From: an uncultured Parabacteroides sp.
Lineage (GTDB): Bacteria > Bacteroidota > Bacteroidia > Bacteroidales > Tannerellaceae
DNA: 64,000 nucleotides
NCBI RefSeq assembly: GCF_905196875.1
Contig: NZ_CAJJWO010000018.1
Coordinates: forward strand, 19,615 to 83,614
Reading direction: 5' to 3'
Both the position numbers and the translations under genes were made by a program. Below, piece after piece: positions 24,689 to 34,633 of this stretch. Below the pieces are notes generated by a model that made no database searches, was not told where the DNA came from, and saw only the letters and a program-made list of their open reading frames with translations. Position 1 is the first letter of the stretch. The number at the start of each line of letters is the position of its first letter.

Positions 24689-27600
24689 TGGAAAAATATA
24701 CTTTGTCAGTCTTATTATGTCAAAGAAAACACTTTAAGAAGTTTTTTAATATTATGAGAATTTCTACATTATTCTTGTTTGTCTGCATTTTCACATCTTA
24801 TGCATCTAATGTAAGTTCACAGACTGCAAAAGTGAATATTACAAACACTCGTATGACAGTTGAAGCTTTTATCAAACAGGTGGAGCAAGAAACCAGTTAT
24901 ATGTTTGTTTATAACAAAGGAGAGATCGATGCCAATAGAACGGTTTCATTGAAAAAGGGAGAGAATGCGGTTCTTGACTGCCTGAATGATATTTTTGAGA
25001 AATCTGGTATTTCCTATGTTTTTGAAGATGATTATATTGTATTAACAAAACGGGATAAAGAAAGAACTTCTGTTAATACTGTAGTTCAACAGTCAGGGAC
25101 GGTAATTCAAGGTACGATTACCGATGAGACTGGGTTAGCTGTTATTGGAGCAAATGTTGTAGTGAAAGGTACGACTATTGGCACAGTTACGGATATGGAT
25201 GGTCGATTCTCTTTGGAAGTACCTTCGGATGATGTGGTTTTAGTTGTTTCTTATATAGGGTATGCAGAACAGTTGATTCCGGTGAAAAAACAGAAAAACT
25301 GGGTAATTGTGTTGAAAGAAGATTTGCAGAGTTTGGACGAAGTGGTGGTTGTCGGTTATGGTACGCAGCGTAAAGGAAATATTGCAACGGCTGTTACAAC
25401 GGTCAAGTCGGAAACGTTACAGAACCGTCCGGTACAGACTGTGGGTGAAGCCCTGCAAGGGCACGTGCCGGGTTTGATGGTAACAGGCAAAGGTGCTCCA
25501 GGTGAAGCTCCTTCTCTCCAATTGCGTGGATCTTCTGTATTGAAAGCCGATAATTCTACAGCACCGTTGGTGTTGGTAGACGGTGTTCCTGCCGATTTTA
25601 ACTTCTTGAATCCGGAAGATATCGAGAGCATCAACGTTTTGAAGGATGCCGCTTCGTCTGCGATCTACGGGTCGCGTGCTGCTAATGGTGTCTTGTTGAT
25701 CACAACGAAACGAGGAAAAGAAGGCAAACCGACGTTTCGCTATAATGGTTCCGTGGGAGTGAACACACCAATGCACATGCCCAAAACAGTCAGCTCGGCT
25801 CAATATGCCCGCATTATGAATGAGGCTGCGGATAACATGGATCAAGGATCGGTTTATACGGTTGAACAGATAGCTAATTATGAGAAGGGAGGAGATCCGA
25901 ACCGATATCCGAATACGGATTGGTTGGATTTGGCCATCCAGAATAGCGTGATGACCCGTCATGGTATCGAGGCTTCCGGCGGTACGGAAAAAGTGAAATA
26001 TCTAGTGAGTGCAGGAGTCGACCATCAAACCGGCATATTTCCGATGACGCAACAGAACGTATTCAACGTTCGTTCGAGTACGGATATCCAAATCAGCAAG
26101 AAATTAGATCTTTCTTTTGATATGCGTTATCAATTGCGGGATATGGAAGCGTTGAACAATCAAGGGGATATTTATAAGCAGATTATTCAGTCAGATCCGA
26201 CAATGGTTGCTTATTATACGGATGGAACTTATGGCTACAATGCCGGTTTCTTTACCAATCCGCTGGCTTCGTTGTATGAAGGTGGGCAGAAGTTTACAAA
26301 TCGGCACGAAGCATCCGGACTTTTCAAGTTGAACTATGAGATCATCGAAGGGTTAACGTTCACGGGAATCGCCAATGTGAAATATACCTTCAAGGGCGAG
26401 GAGTCGCAAAGCCGTAAGTTAGTTTTCAAGAATTATTTTACACAGGAAATCTTTGAACAATATCAAAATAACTTCTCTGATCGCCGTGACCAGAACAATT
26501 ATTATAATTTGCAGGCATTGTTGAACTATAAAAAGAGTTTCGGCATTCATAATCTCGATATCCTGGTCGGTTACCAGCAGGAAAGCGAAGACAGCGACTG
26601 GTTGAAAGGCTCACGTTCCGGTTATCCGACGGATATTATCTGGGAACTGAACCCCGGTCCGAAAGATAACTGGAGCAATGATGGTAATGGAGAGCATTGG
26701 GCATTGGCTTCTTTTATTGGTCGTATCAATTATGATTATGACAACAAATATATCTTGTCGCTGAGTATGCGTTCGGATGCCTCATCTCGTTTTGCAGCGG
26801 GAAATCGTTGGTCGACGTTCCCCTCTATTGCTGCTGCTTGGCGTCTTTCGCAAGAATCTTTCATGGAAGGTACGCGTGATTTTTTGGATGATTTGAAAAT
26901 CCGTGCCTCTTGGGGGCAGACTGGTAATGCGAACGGATTGGGTTTGTATCCGAGCTATACGCTGGTTTCGACAGGTGGTTTGATCCTGAACAATAGCTAT
27001 CAGCAGATTGCAGATCTAAAGACGATCGGGAACACGGAGTTGACATGGGAACATTCGGATATGTTCAATATTGGTATGGATGCCCGGTTGCTGAACAATC
27101 GTTTGAATTTTACGAGTGAATATTATGTCAAGAACACGCGGGATATTTTGTTGGCAATGCCGGTTCCGTTAGAGTATGGTTTCGGCAAGCCGAATGTGAA
27201 TATCGGTCAGGTTCGAAATAAAGGTTGGGAATTGTCATTGGGTTGGAGCGACCGGGTGAATGATTTCGGATATAGCATCTCTGCCAACTTGTCTGACAAC
27301 CGAAGTGAAGTAGTCGACTTGGGAGATACAGGCCCGTGGAAAGGTTCGGATACCTATACGGAAGTTGGCCTGCCGTTCAACTCCATCTACGGATATGAAT
27401 CGATGGGCTTGTTCCAGTCGGATAAAGAAGTGGCGGATGACCCTTTCCAGAACTCGAATACGGAAGCCGGTGATATCCGCTACAAGGATCAAAACAACGA
27501 TAACAAAATTGACGCGAACGACCGTGTCGTCTTAGGTGATCCGACTCCGCATTTTTTGTATGGTTTGAATTTGTCGTTCGATTATAAGAACTTCGATTTT

Positions 27601-28014
27601 GGAATGTTCTTCCAGGGGATCGGTCAGAAAGACCGGATTGTAATGGATACTTTTGTCCGCCCACTGCATAATGCTTCAGTTTTTGAACACATGTTGGATT
27701 ATTGGTCGCCACAGAATACGGATGCCAAGTATCCGCGTATCCTGAATAAGGAAGATGCTTCGCATAACTATGAAACTTCTGATTTTTGGATGATCAATGC
27801 TGGCTACTTACGTATGAAGAATCTGACGTTGGGCTATACCATTCCGCGGAAGGTGCTATCTTCTACCGGTTTCAGTCGTGTACGTGTCTATTTCACGGCT
27901 AATAACCTGTTCACGATTTCTGATTTCGTGCCGGGTATGGATCCGGAGGCTGCAAATGGATTTGCTTATCCGTTTGCCCGTACTTATTCGTTTGGTTTGA
28001 ATGTTCAATTTTAA
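24688..28014 (+). CDS. SusC/RagA-type TonB-dependent outer-membrane transporter with STN domain
   Basis: 1,108 residues; imports oligosaccharides across the outer membrane and also signals. Order: an unusually long N-terminus before the signal peptide core (FLFVCIFTSYASNVSS, about residues 29-45); an STN domain (about 48-115, MTVEAFIKQVEQETSYMF and SYVFEDDYIVL); a carboxypeptidase-regulatory-like domain (about 138-215, VIQGTITDETG); the TonB-box region and plug (DEVVVVGYGTQRKG, about 220-340); and the 22-strand barrel with a C-terminal aromatic ending NVQF. The STN domain marks it as the receptor that contacts the FecR protein encoded upstream. The first 22 residues could instead be untranslated, with a start at the internal ATG 24754. 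Confidence 0.96.
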   Translation: MEKYTLSVLLCQRKHFKKFFNIMRISTLFLFVCIFTSYASNVSSQTAKVNITNTRMTVEAFIKQVEQETSYMFVYNKGEIDANRTVSLKKGENAVLDCLNDIFEKSGISYVFEDDYIVLTKRDKERTSVNTVVQQSGTVIQGTITDETGLAVIGANVVVKGTTIGTVTDMDGRFSLEVPSDDVVLVVSYIGYAEQLIPVKKQKNWVIVLKEDLQSLDEVVVVGYGTQRKGNIATAVTTVKSETLQNRPVQTVGEALQGHVPGLMVTGKGAPGEAPSLQLRGSSVLKADNSTAPLVLVDGVPADFNFLNPEDIESINVLKDAASSAIYGSRAANGVLLITTKRGKEGKPTFRYNGSVGVNTPMHMPKTVSSAQYARIMNEAADNMDQGSVYTVEQIANYEKGGDPNRYPNTDWLDLAIQNSVMTRHGIEASGGTEKVKYLVSAGVDHQTGIFPMTQQNVFNVRSSTDIQISKKLDLSFDMRYQLRDMEALNNQGDIYKQIIQSDPTMVAYYTDGTYGYNAGFFTNPLASLYEGGQKFTNRHEASGLFKLNYEIIEGLTFTGIANVKYTFKGEESQSRKLVFKNYFTQEIFEQYQNNFSDRRDQNNYYNLQALLNYKKSFGIHNLDILVGYQQESEDSDWLKGSRSGYPTDIIWELNPGPKDNWSNDGNGEHWALASFIGRINYDYDNKYILSLSMRSDASSRFAAGNRWSTFPSIAAAWRLSQESFMEGTRDFLDDLKIRASWGQTGNANGLGLYPSYTLVSTGGLILNNSYQQIADLKTIGNTELTWEHSDMFNIGMDARLLNNRLNFTSEYYVKNTRDILLAMPVPLEYGFGKPNVNIGQVRNKGWELSLGWSDRVNDFGYSISANLSDNRSEVVDLGDTGPWKGSDTYTEVGLPFNSIYGYESMGLFQSDKEVADDPFQNSNTEAGDIRYKDQNNDNKIDANDRVVLGDPTPHFLYGLNLSFDYKNFDFGMFFQGIGQKDRIVMDTFVRPLHNASVFEHMLDYWSPQNTDAKYPRILNKEDASHNYETSDFWMINAGYLRMKNLTLGYTIPRKVLSSTGFSRVRVYFTANNLFTISDFVPGMDPEAANGFAYPFARTYSFGLNVQF

Positions 28015-28027
28015 AAAGTAAGGAAAG

Positions 28028-29638
28028 ATGAAAACAGTAAAGAAATATATATATGTGATTGCTTGTTCGCTGAGCTTGGTTTCGTGTGACAGCTTTTTGA
28101 CAACTCCTCCGTTGGACCAGATTTCGGAAGACCAATGGTGGAGCGACAAGAACCAATCGGAAATGATGGTGAAAGGGACGTATCAACATATTTATGGTCC
28201 CAGTGAGGTCGCTTTGCGGGACTGCCTCAGCGACAATGCGACCCACCGTGAAGGGAAATACAAACAAATGGGTAATGGGACGTACACGACCCAGAGTGCT
28301 GCTGTAAAGGATGAATGGAAATATGGTTCCATTGCCAAGCTCAATTATGTGTTGGAAGGTTTGGAAAAGGCAAAGGGCAATCTTACAGAGTCGGAATATT
28401 TGCGTTATACTGCAGAGGTTCGTTTCATCCGAGCATTTATTTATTATAACATGTCATTCTTTTTTGGGGATATCCCATTGATTAAAAAAACATTAACGGT
28501 GTCGGAATCGCGCGAGGTTTCTCGTCAGCCCCGTGGAGAGGTGTTGGCCTTTGTCCTGGATGAATTGGAAAACTATGTCCTACCGAACATCAATGCGATT
28601 GAAGTCAATGAGAGCGGACGTGTGAACGAACAGGTGGTGAATGCCTATCTTTCTCGTGTTTATTTATATGAAAAGAATTATGAAAAGGTATTGGAGTATA
28701 CGGACAAGGTTATCAAATCCGGTGACTATGAACTGTATGCAGACTACGACGGCTTGTTTCGTCCACAATCCGATGGCACGAATAAAGAGGTTATTTTCGA
28801 ACGCCAGTACAGTTCTCCTTTGGTTGTGCATGAACTGAATCGCAACCTTTCGTATGCCTCCGGTGTCTATTCCGGTTGGTCGCATGTGTTGGTTTTGAAT
28901 GAATTGGTTGATGAATATGAATGTTTGAATGGACACTTTGTTTCCGAGTGTGAAGCGTTGGGTTGTGAGTACCATCAGAAACGCCTTAATATGGAAACGA
29001 ATACGCACCGTGGAGAATATGATTTTCGTGATCCCCGCCTAGATGCAACGATCGTATGGCCGTTCAAAGAATGGGTCGTGGATGGGGCTGTTCGCGCCCG
29101 TTATGGCGTGGATGACCCGAACAGTGCCGATTACCTGCAAAAGGAGGTACATATGACCGGATATATGTGTCAGAAATGGGTCGATATGCGTGGTGAATTT
29201 GCTGACCGTACATTGGCCGATAAGAATATGACCATACTGCGCTATAGCGATGTTTTGTTGATGCGTGCCGAAGCATTGATCGAATTGGACCGTAATCTTC
29301 CGGAGGCGGTTTCTCTACTCAACCAGATCCGCAGTCGTGTCAATATGCCGAGTATCGAAGTGGCTTCACAGTCAGTTTTGAGAGAAAAACTACGTCATGA
29401 ACGGAGAATAGAAACTGCTTTTGAAGGTTTGCGTTATTTTGATATTATCCGTTGGCACATCGGTGATCAGGTGAAGAAAGGCAAAGTGTATGGCGCTCGA
29501 ATGAAAGCAATCAGTGAAGATATGGATCATAAATACATAGAAGAGCGTTTTTGGGAGGACAAGATGTATCTTTTCCCCGTTCCGCAGGAGGCAATGGACA
29601 ATAATCCGAACTTAGTGCAAAATGAGGGATGGGATTAA
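28028..29638 (+). CDS. SusD/RagB-family glycan-binding lipoprotein
   Basis: 536-residue surface lipoprotein that lids the SusC channel and binds the target glycan. The signal is KYIYVIACSLSLVSCDSF with lipobox VSC (Cys20). Typical SusD segments are seen: FLTTPPLDQISEDQWWSD, RYTAEVRFIRAFIYYNM (the TPR region), SYLRYSDVLLMRAEALIE-like RYSDVLLMRAEALIEL, LLNQIRSRVNMPSI, and the closing ERRIETAFEGLRYFDIIRW. It follows susC by 13 bases and forms the transporter pair with it. Ligand specificity cannot be predicted. Confidence 0.96.
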   Translation: MKTVKKYIYVIACSLSLVSCDSFLTTPPLDQISEDQWWSDKNQSEMMVKGTYQHIYGPSEVALRDCLSDNATHREGKYKQMGNGTYTTQSAAVKDEWKYGSIAKLNYVLEGLEKAKGNLTESEYLRYTAEVRFIRAFIYYNMSFFFGDIPLIKKTLTVSESREVSRQPRGEVLAFVLDELENYVLPNINAIEVNESGRVNEQVVNAYLSRVYLYEKNYEKVLEYTDKVIKSGDYELYADYDGLFRPQSDGTNKEVIFERQYSSPLVVHELNRNLSYASGVYSGWSHVLVLNELVDEYECLNGHFVSECEALGCEYHQKRLNMETNTHRGEYDFRDPRLDATIVWPFKEWVVDGAVRARYGVDDPNSADYLQKEVHMTGYMCQKWVDMRGEFADRTLADKNMTILRYSDVLLMRAEALIELDRNLPEAVSLLNQIRSRVNMPSIEVASQSVLREKLRHERRIETAFEGLRYFDIIRWHIGDQVKKGKVYGARMKAISEDMDHKYIEERFWEDKMYLFPVPQEAMDNNPNLVQNEGWD

Positions 29639-29664
29639 TCTTCTTTTTGGTAATCATTTTGGAT

Positions 29665-29694
29665 GGGGACATGTTGAAAGGTGTCCCCTCCTTT
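29665..29694 (+). terminator. Hairpin after susD
   Basis: GGGGACA (29665-29671) pairs with TGTCCCC (29682-29688). The tail CTCCTTTA is only moderately T-rich. It may lower expression of the downstream enzymes relative to susC/susD, or protect the susCD message, rather than stop transcription completely. Confidence 0.5.
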
Positions 29695-29779
29695 ATTGGC
29701 ATGTAGCTTATGTTATTATCGGAAAATAGCAGAATATTTTACCGGGGTAACAGGTTTTGTTATCAGGGGGTAAGTATAA

Positions 29780-32143
29780 ATGAATGTGTATTATAACTAT
29801 TGGATGGAAATGAAGATTTTGTGTTGGAAAACTTTTTGGTTCGCTCTATTTTTAACAGGATGTTTGTTGGATGGTAGGATGGTGAGTGCCAATGACGGTG
29901 AGGCAAACGTTTTGGATAAATTGACGACAAAGCAAATTGATTGGGAACGTTTCTTGTCCCGACATGATATGCATTGGAATGAATTGACTGCCGATCCGGT
30001 CGAACCTGCTTATGATGGCAAGCTCCGGACCGGATATTATGCGGGAGCACTTATGGGGAACGGGTTGATAGGTACTAATCTATATAAGTTGAAGGAGAAT
30101 GTTTACCGGTTGAATGTGGGGCGGAGCGATGTGACGGAGGTCAGGAAGCCTTATAACTTGTTTAATTCGGGTCGTCTTCCCATTGGATATTTTACATTGC
30201 AACTCCGTGGAAATGTGAAGGACGAGCAGATGCACCTCTCTCTTTACAATGCTATGACAGAAGGAACTTTTACGACGGATAAGGGGAAGGTGCTGTTCAA
30301 AACGTTTGTTCATGCAGAAAAAGACTATATTGTATTTGAAACGGAAGCGGCGGGCACAGAAGTGGATTATGTGTGGGACTTTGTACCCCAGCAAGCTATC
30401 AGTCCACGTTGTCGTCTTTCAGGTAATGTCCCTGCGGAATATTTGAACAAGGACGGTTTGGCGAATCCTTTGCCCCAAAAAAAAGTGGACGGGGATGTAC
30501 ATCTGTTAGTGCAAAAGCTGGTGACAGACACAACGTTCCGGACTGTTCCCCAGGTGTATGTAGTGGGATGGAAAGAGATAAAGAAAGGAAACAAACGCCG
30601 TATTTTGGCTACGGTTTCCCAAGAGAAAGACGAGGCAGCGGCTGTCGCTTCTGCCAAATTTATTATCAATGAGGGGGCGATGCAGGAGGCAAGCCGCTTG
30701 GAAAACAGCCATAGGGATTGGTGGAATGCTTTCTATAAGCAGGCGGCATTTTTATCTTTTCCAGATACCATGATTGAAAATTTTTATTGGACCCAATATT
30801 ATAAATTCGCTTCTACTGCCCGTCCGGGAAAGCCGGTTGTGGATTTGCAAGGTGTATGGCCCTCGTGGGATACTCCTTGGCCGGCGATTTGGATGAATCT
30901 GAACATTCAGTTGACCTATTCTTGGCAGACCAAAGCAAACTTGGGATGCCTTGCTCAACCTTTGTGGGATGCTCTTTGGAGGAATCGTGATAATTTGAGG
31001 CGTAATGTGACAGATATCCCGGGGCAAGAAAACTGGTATGATGCCGCTTGCCTGCCACGTACGGCAACCTACGACTTCCACGCTCCGTTGGATCCGGCCG
31101 AAACAGTCGATAAGAACGAATATGAGGTAGGCAATCTTACGTGGACACTTTTCTATTATTGGCAATATTGCATGGCCTATGGGGACACGCAGCAATTGAC
31201 GGAAAGAGTATTCCCTCTTTTGAAATCGGCGGTCAATTTATTTTTCCACATACGTGTTTCCCATAATGGTAAATATGGTTTGCCTCCTACTTCTTCTCCT
31301 GAATATATACAGACCAACATTGGGCCGAATGCCAATTACGATTTGGCTAACTTGCGTTGGGGGTTACAGACACTGATCGATATTGATACGACTTACCGAA
31401 TCAATGATCCGATGTTGCCCCGATGGAAAGATTTTTTAGAAAACTTGGTCGATTATCCCTATAGCCCGGAGACCGGTTTCAAAGTGAGCGACAAGTATGA
31501 ATTTATGAATACTTCGCATAGGCATTATTCACATTTGTTTATGATTTATCCTTATCACATGTTGGATTGGGAGAATCCGGCAGATTGTGCCAAGATGGAG
31601 TTGAGCCTGGTTCGTTGGAAAGGTAATCGGGGTTTTTCTCGTACTGGAAAGGCTTCCATGCTGTTGAGTAAAGGGGATGGAAACGGAGCTTTGGAACAGA
31701 TGCTCTTGTTTTTCCAGCATTTACTTGGGCCGAATACTTTGTATCCTGAAAATGGACCGTGTATGGAAACGCCAATGGCTGCCGTTTCTACGTTGCATGA
31801 GTTTTATATGCAGGATTGGGGTGATAAGATTAGGGTGTTTTTCGGAGTCCCTTCTTCCTGGAACGATGCTTCGTTTGTCAATCTGCGTGCTAACGGTGCT
31901 TTTTTGATAAGCGCGACACGGAAAGCGGGGCGGAATACGCTTATACAGGTGGAGAGTGAAAAAGGGGGGATTTGCCGGTTGCAGACAGGCATGTCGGTTG
32001 CAAACCTTCAAGTGGTTGATTTGACTGGAAAAGCAAGAAAGTTTACCGTAGTTTCTGAACTGGATGGGACGATTGAGATGCTGATGGTAGCAGGTGAAAT
32101 CGTCCAGGTGATGGATAAAAGCAGGGGAACAGGCCGGAGATAA
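29780..32143 (+). CDS. GH95-like (alpha/alpha)6-barrel glycosidase, divergent member
   Basis: 787 residues. The secretion signal lies within the first 37 residues; translation may start at 29810 (MKILCWKTF), where LTGC would serve as a lipobox. It is a diverged relative of the next gene. Both share a barrel motif with Asn-x-Gln and aromatic residues (MNLNIQLTYSW here, DINLQMNYW there), a His-rich motif (HRHYSHLFMIYP versus HRHISHLYGLFP) and an N-terminal beta-sandwich with GALMGNGLIGTNLY. GH95 enzymes are inverting alpha-L-fucosidases or alpha-L-galactosidases. The missing usual GH95 opening and the altered barrel motif suggest another specificity, or a separate family. Confidence 0.72.
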   Translation: MNVYYNYWMEMKILCWKTFWFALFLTGCLLDGRMVSANDGEANVLDKLTTKQIDWERFLSRHDMHWNELTADPVEPAYDGKLRTGYYAGALMGNGLIGTNLYKLKENVYRLNVGRSDVTEVRKPYNLFNSGRLPIGYFTLQLRGNVKDEQMHLSLYNAMTEGTFTTDKGKVLFKTFVHAEKDYIVFETEAAGTEVDYVWDFVPQQAISPRCRLSGNVPAEYLNKDGLANPLPQKKVDGDVHLLVQKLVTDTTFRTVPQVYVVGWKEIKKGNKRRILATVSQEKDEAAAVASAKFIINEGAMQEASRLENSHRDWWNAFYKQAAFLSFPDTMIENFYWTQYYKFASTARPGKPVVDLQGVWPSWDTPWPAIWMNLNIQLTYSWQTKANLGCLAQPLWDALWRNRDNLRRNVTDIPGQENWYDAACLPRTATYDFHAPLDPAETVDKNEYEVGNLTWTLFYYWQYCMAYGDTQQLTERVFPLLKSAVNLFFHIRVSHNGKYGLPPTSSPEYIQTNIGPNANYDLANLRWGLQTLIDIDTTYRINDPMLPRWKDFLENLVDYPYSPETGFKVSDKYEFMNTSHRHYSHLFMIYPYHMLDWENPADCAKMELSLVRWKGNRGFSRTGKASMLLSKGDGNGALEQMLLFFQHLLGPNTLYPENGPCMETPMAAVSTLHEFYMQDWGDKIRVFFGVPSSWNDASFVNLRANGAFLISATRKAGRNTLIQVESEKGGICRLQTGMSVANLQVVDLTGKARKFTVVSELDGTIEMLMVAGEIVQVMDKSRGTGRR

Positions 32144-32193
32144 ACCAGGAACTGCTAATAATGTTTGTTTGAGGATTTAATTTAAGATAGAAA

Positions 32194-34611
32194 ATGAAAT
32201 ATGTATATTGGGTAATTTTATTTTGTGGAGTTTACTTATGTAGTTGTAATTCTGCCGATAGCCCTTTCAAGAAAAAGTCATCGTTGGAACTTTGGTATGC
32301 AACTCCTGCCGATGGGGTGGAAAAAGATAATCCTTACGTTTGGCCGGACGATGAACCTTGGCTGGAAGCTTTGCCTGTGGGTAATGGATATATGGGGGCT
32401 ATGGTCTTTGGAGGGTTTGAAACAGAGCGTTTGCAGCTAAATGATAAGAATCTTTGGTCCGGCTCTCCGCAAGAGGCCAATCCGGAGGGTTTTTATGATT
32501 GTTTGTCGGAAGTCAGATCTTTATTGTTGCAGGGGCATAATCGAGATGCTCAGAAATTGGCAGCAAAGGGATTGGTTTGTAAAGGTGCTGGGACCAATCG
32601 CGCGTATGCTGCAAATAAACCGTTTGGCTGTTATCAAACTTTAGGGGATTTGTATATTGATTTTCATGATATAGATAATGAGTATAAAGATTATCGGAAA
32701 TCTTTGAATTTAGAAACGGGAGTGGTTAATGTTTCTTATTCTATAGATGGAAACCGGATAGAACGAACTTGTTTTGCCAGTTATCCTGATCGGGTACTTG
32801 TTTACAAAATTAAGTCTAAGGAAAAAGGCAAATTGAATTTTTCCGTTCGAATGGACAGACCAGAACGATATGAGCTGATAGAAGACCAAGGACAATTGTT
32901 GATGTTTGGTTCTATGGATAATGGTTGCGGAGGTGAAGGAATGAAGTATTGGGTGCGTTTGGATGCTACTACCAAGGGTGGTGAGAAAAAAGTAACAGAC
33001 AGTTTGATGACTATTACGAATGCAGACGAGGTTTGCCTTTATCTAACGTCAACCACTGATTATGTTGGAGCCCCGGACTATATCGATGCAGATTTCAAAG
33101 AAGATACACGAGGCGTTTTGCAGAATGCTATGAAACAGCAGTATGCGGATTTATTGCAAACACATATACAGGATCATTCCACTTTTTATGAACGCGTGGA
33201 TCTATCTCTTGTCCCTGCAGATTATGTCGATACGATTCCGACGAATGTCAGAGCTGAAAAAGTACGTGGAGGAGGAGAGGATTTATATTTGCAACAATTG
33301 CTTTTTCAATATGGACGTTATCTGCTGATTGCCTCTTCGCGCGAGAACACGTTGCCTGCTAATTTGCAGGGCGTTTGGTGTAACAAGATCAATTCGGCCT
33401 GGAATGGTGATTATCATATGGATATCAACTTGCAGATGAATTATTGGCTGTCACAAGTGACGAATTTGCCGGAAATGTTTGAACCGTATGTTTCATTCAT
33501 GGAGTCATTGCAGGCCAGTGGACAAAAAACGGCTATGGAACTTTACCATTCAAAAGGTTGGTGTGTGCATCCTGTCGTAAATGTCTGGGGATTTACTTCT
33601 CCGGGTGAAGGTGTTGGTTGGGGGTTACATTTAGGTTCTGCGGGCTGGTTGTGCCAGAATCTATGGGAACAATATGCTTTTACGCAAGATATCTCGTATT
33701 TACAGCGAATTTATCCCATCCTGTCGCGTGTGGCTCTTTTTTATACGGACTGGTTGACGCTTGATCCTTCTGGTGATTATGTTTCCATGCCTTCCATCTC
33801 ACCGGAAAATACTTATGAAACGGAGGAAGGGTATAGGTTGGCTATTTGTGCAGGGACTGCGCATGACCATCAGGTGATTCGGGATTTGTTTACCAATTAC
33901 CTGAAAGCATCGGAACTTTTGCAGGAAGAAGATACTGTGACCCGGAAAGTCCGGAAACAGTTGCTTGCGTTGAAAAAAGATCAAATAGGCCACGACGGGC
34001 GTTTGATGGAATGGAACCGGGAATATAAGGAGGCGGATCCGGGACACCGGCATATCTCACATCTGTATGGTCTGTTTCCGGGAAACCAGATAACGGAAGA
34101 TACTCCAACACTATTTAATGCAGCCCGTAAGTCTTTGGATTATCGCATTAAACATACCAAAGGGCATGTTGCTTGGAACTTATCTTGGCTGACATGTGTC
34201 GGTGCCCGTTTCAAGGATGCAGATTTTGCGTATGGATCATTTTTGAAATTACAGAAAGACTGCTTGGCTGATAATTTATTTACACTTGGTCGTCCTTATC
34301 AGATTGAAGCAGGGTTTGGCTTGACCGCAGGAATGGCTGAAATGTTGTTACAAAGCCATAATAACGTCATTTGCTTGTTACCGGCTTTACCGGAGGCATG
34401 GAAGAATGGTTCTGTAAAAGGTTTGTGTGCAAGAGGCGGTTATGAGATATCTATGGAATGGAAAGAAGGTAAACTGAAGAGTGCTAGTCTTTATTCAAAG
34501 ATGAAAACCGGAAAGGTATTCATTGTTTATAACGGGAAACGTATGGAAGTTTATTTGGAAAAGGGAAAATCTCGTTTACTAAAAGTTAATGATTTTAGTG
34601 GAGGTCAATAA
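32194..34611 (+). CDS. Glycoside hydrolase family 95 (alpha-L-fucosidase/alpha-L-galactosidase type), lipoprotein
   Basis: 805 residues with a lipoprotein signal (LCSC region, lipidated Cys near residue 19). It has the classic GH95 opening: LWYATPADGVE, WLEALPVGNGYMGAMVFGG, and ERLQLNDKNLWSGSPQ. Barrel motifs follow: LPANLQGVW, MDINLQMNYW, GWCVHPVVNVWGFT, SPENTY and GHRHISHLYGLFPG. The last 90 residues form a beta domain. Catalysis in GH95 uses a Glu as acid with Asn/Asp-activated water, and the conserved segments are present. It is 50 bases downstream of its GH95-like paralogue. Fucose or L-galactose on the target glycan is therefore likely. Confidence 0.92.
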   Translation: MKYVYWVILFCGVYLCSCNSADSPFKKKSSLELWYATPADGVEKDNPYVWPDDEPWLEALPVGNGYMGAMVFGGFETERLQLNDKNLWSGSPQEANPEGFYDCLSEVRSLLLQGHNRDAQKLAAKGLVCKGAGTNRAYAANKPFGCYQTLGDLYIDFHDIDNEYKDYRKSLNLETGVVNVSYSIDGNRIERTCFASYPDRVLVYKIKSKEKGKLNFSVRMDRPERYELIEDQGQLLMFGSMDNGCGGEGMKYWVRLDATTKGGEKKVTDSLMTITNADEVCLYLTSTTDYVGAPDYIDADFKEDTRGVLQNAMKQQYADLLQTHIQDHSTFYERVDLSLVPADYVDTIPTNVRAEKVRGGGEDLYLQQLLFQYGRYLLIASSRENTLPANLQGVWCNKINSAWNGDYHMDINLQMNYWLSQVTNLPEMFEPYVSFMESLQASGQKTAMELYHSKGWCVHPVVNVWGFTSPGEGVGWGLHLGSAGWLCQNLWEQYAFTQDISYLQRIYPILSRVALFYTDWLTLDPSGDYVSMPSISPENTYETEEGYRLAICAGTAHDHQVIRDLFTNYLKASELLQEEDTVTRKVRKQLLALKKDQIGHDGRLMEWNREYKEADPGHRHISHLYGLFPGNQITEDTPTLFNAARKSLDYRIKHTKGHVAWNLSWLTCVGARFKDADFAYGSFLKLQKDCLADNLFTLGRPYQIEAGFGLTAGMAEMLLQSHNNVICLLPALPEAWKNGSVKGLCARGGYEISMEWKEGKLKSASLYSKMKTGKVFIVYNGKRMEVYLEKGKSRLLKVNDFSGGQ

Positions 34612-34633
34612 TAAAAAATTTAATATCAATAAA

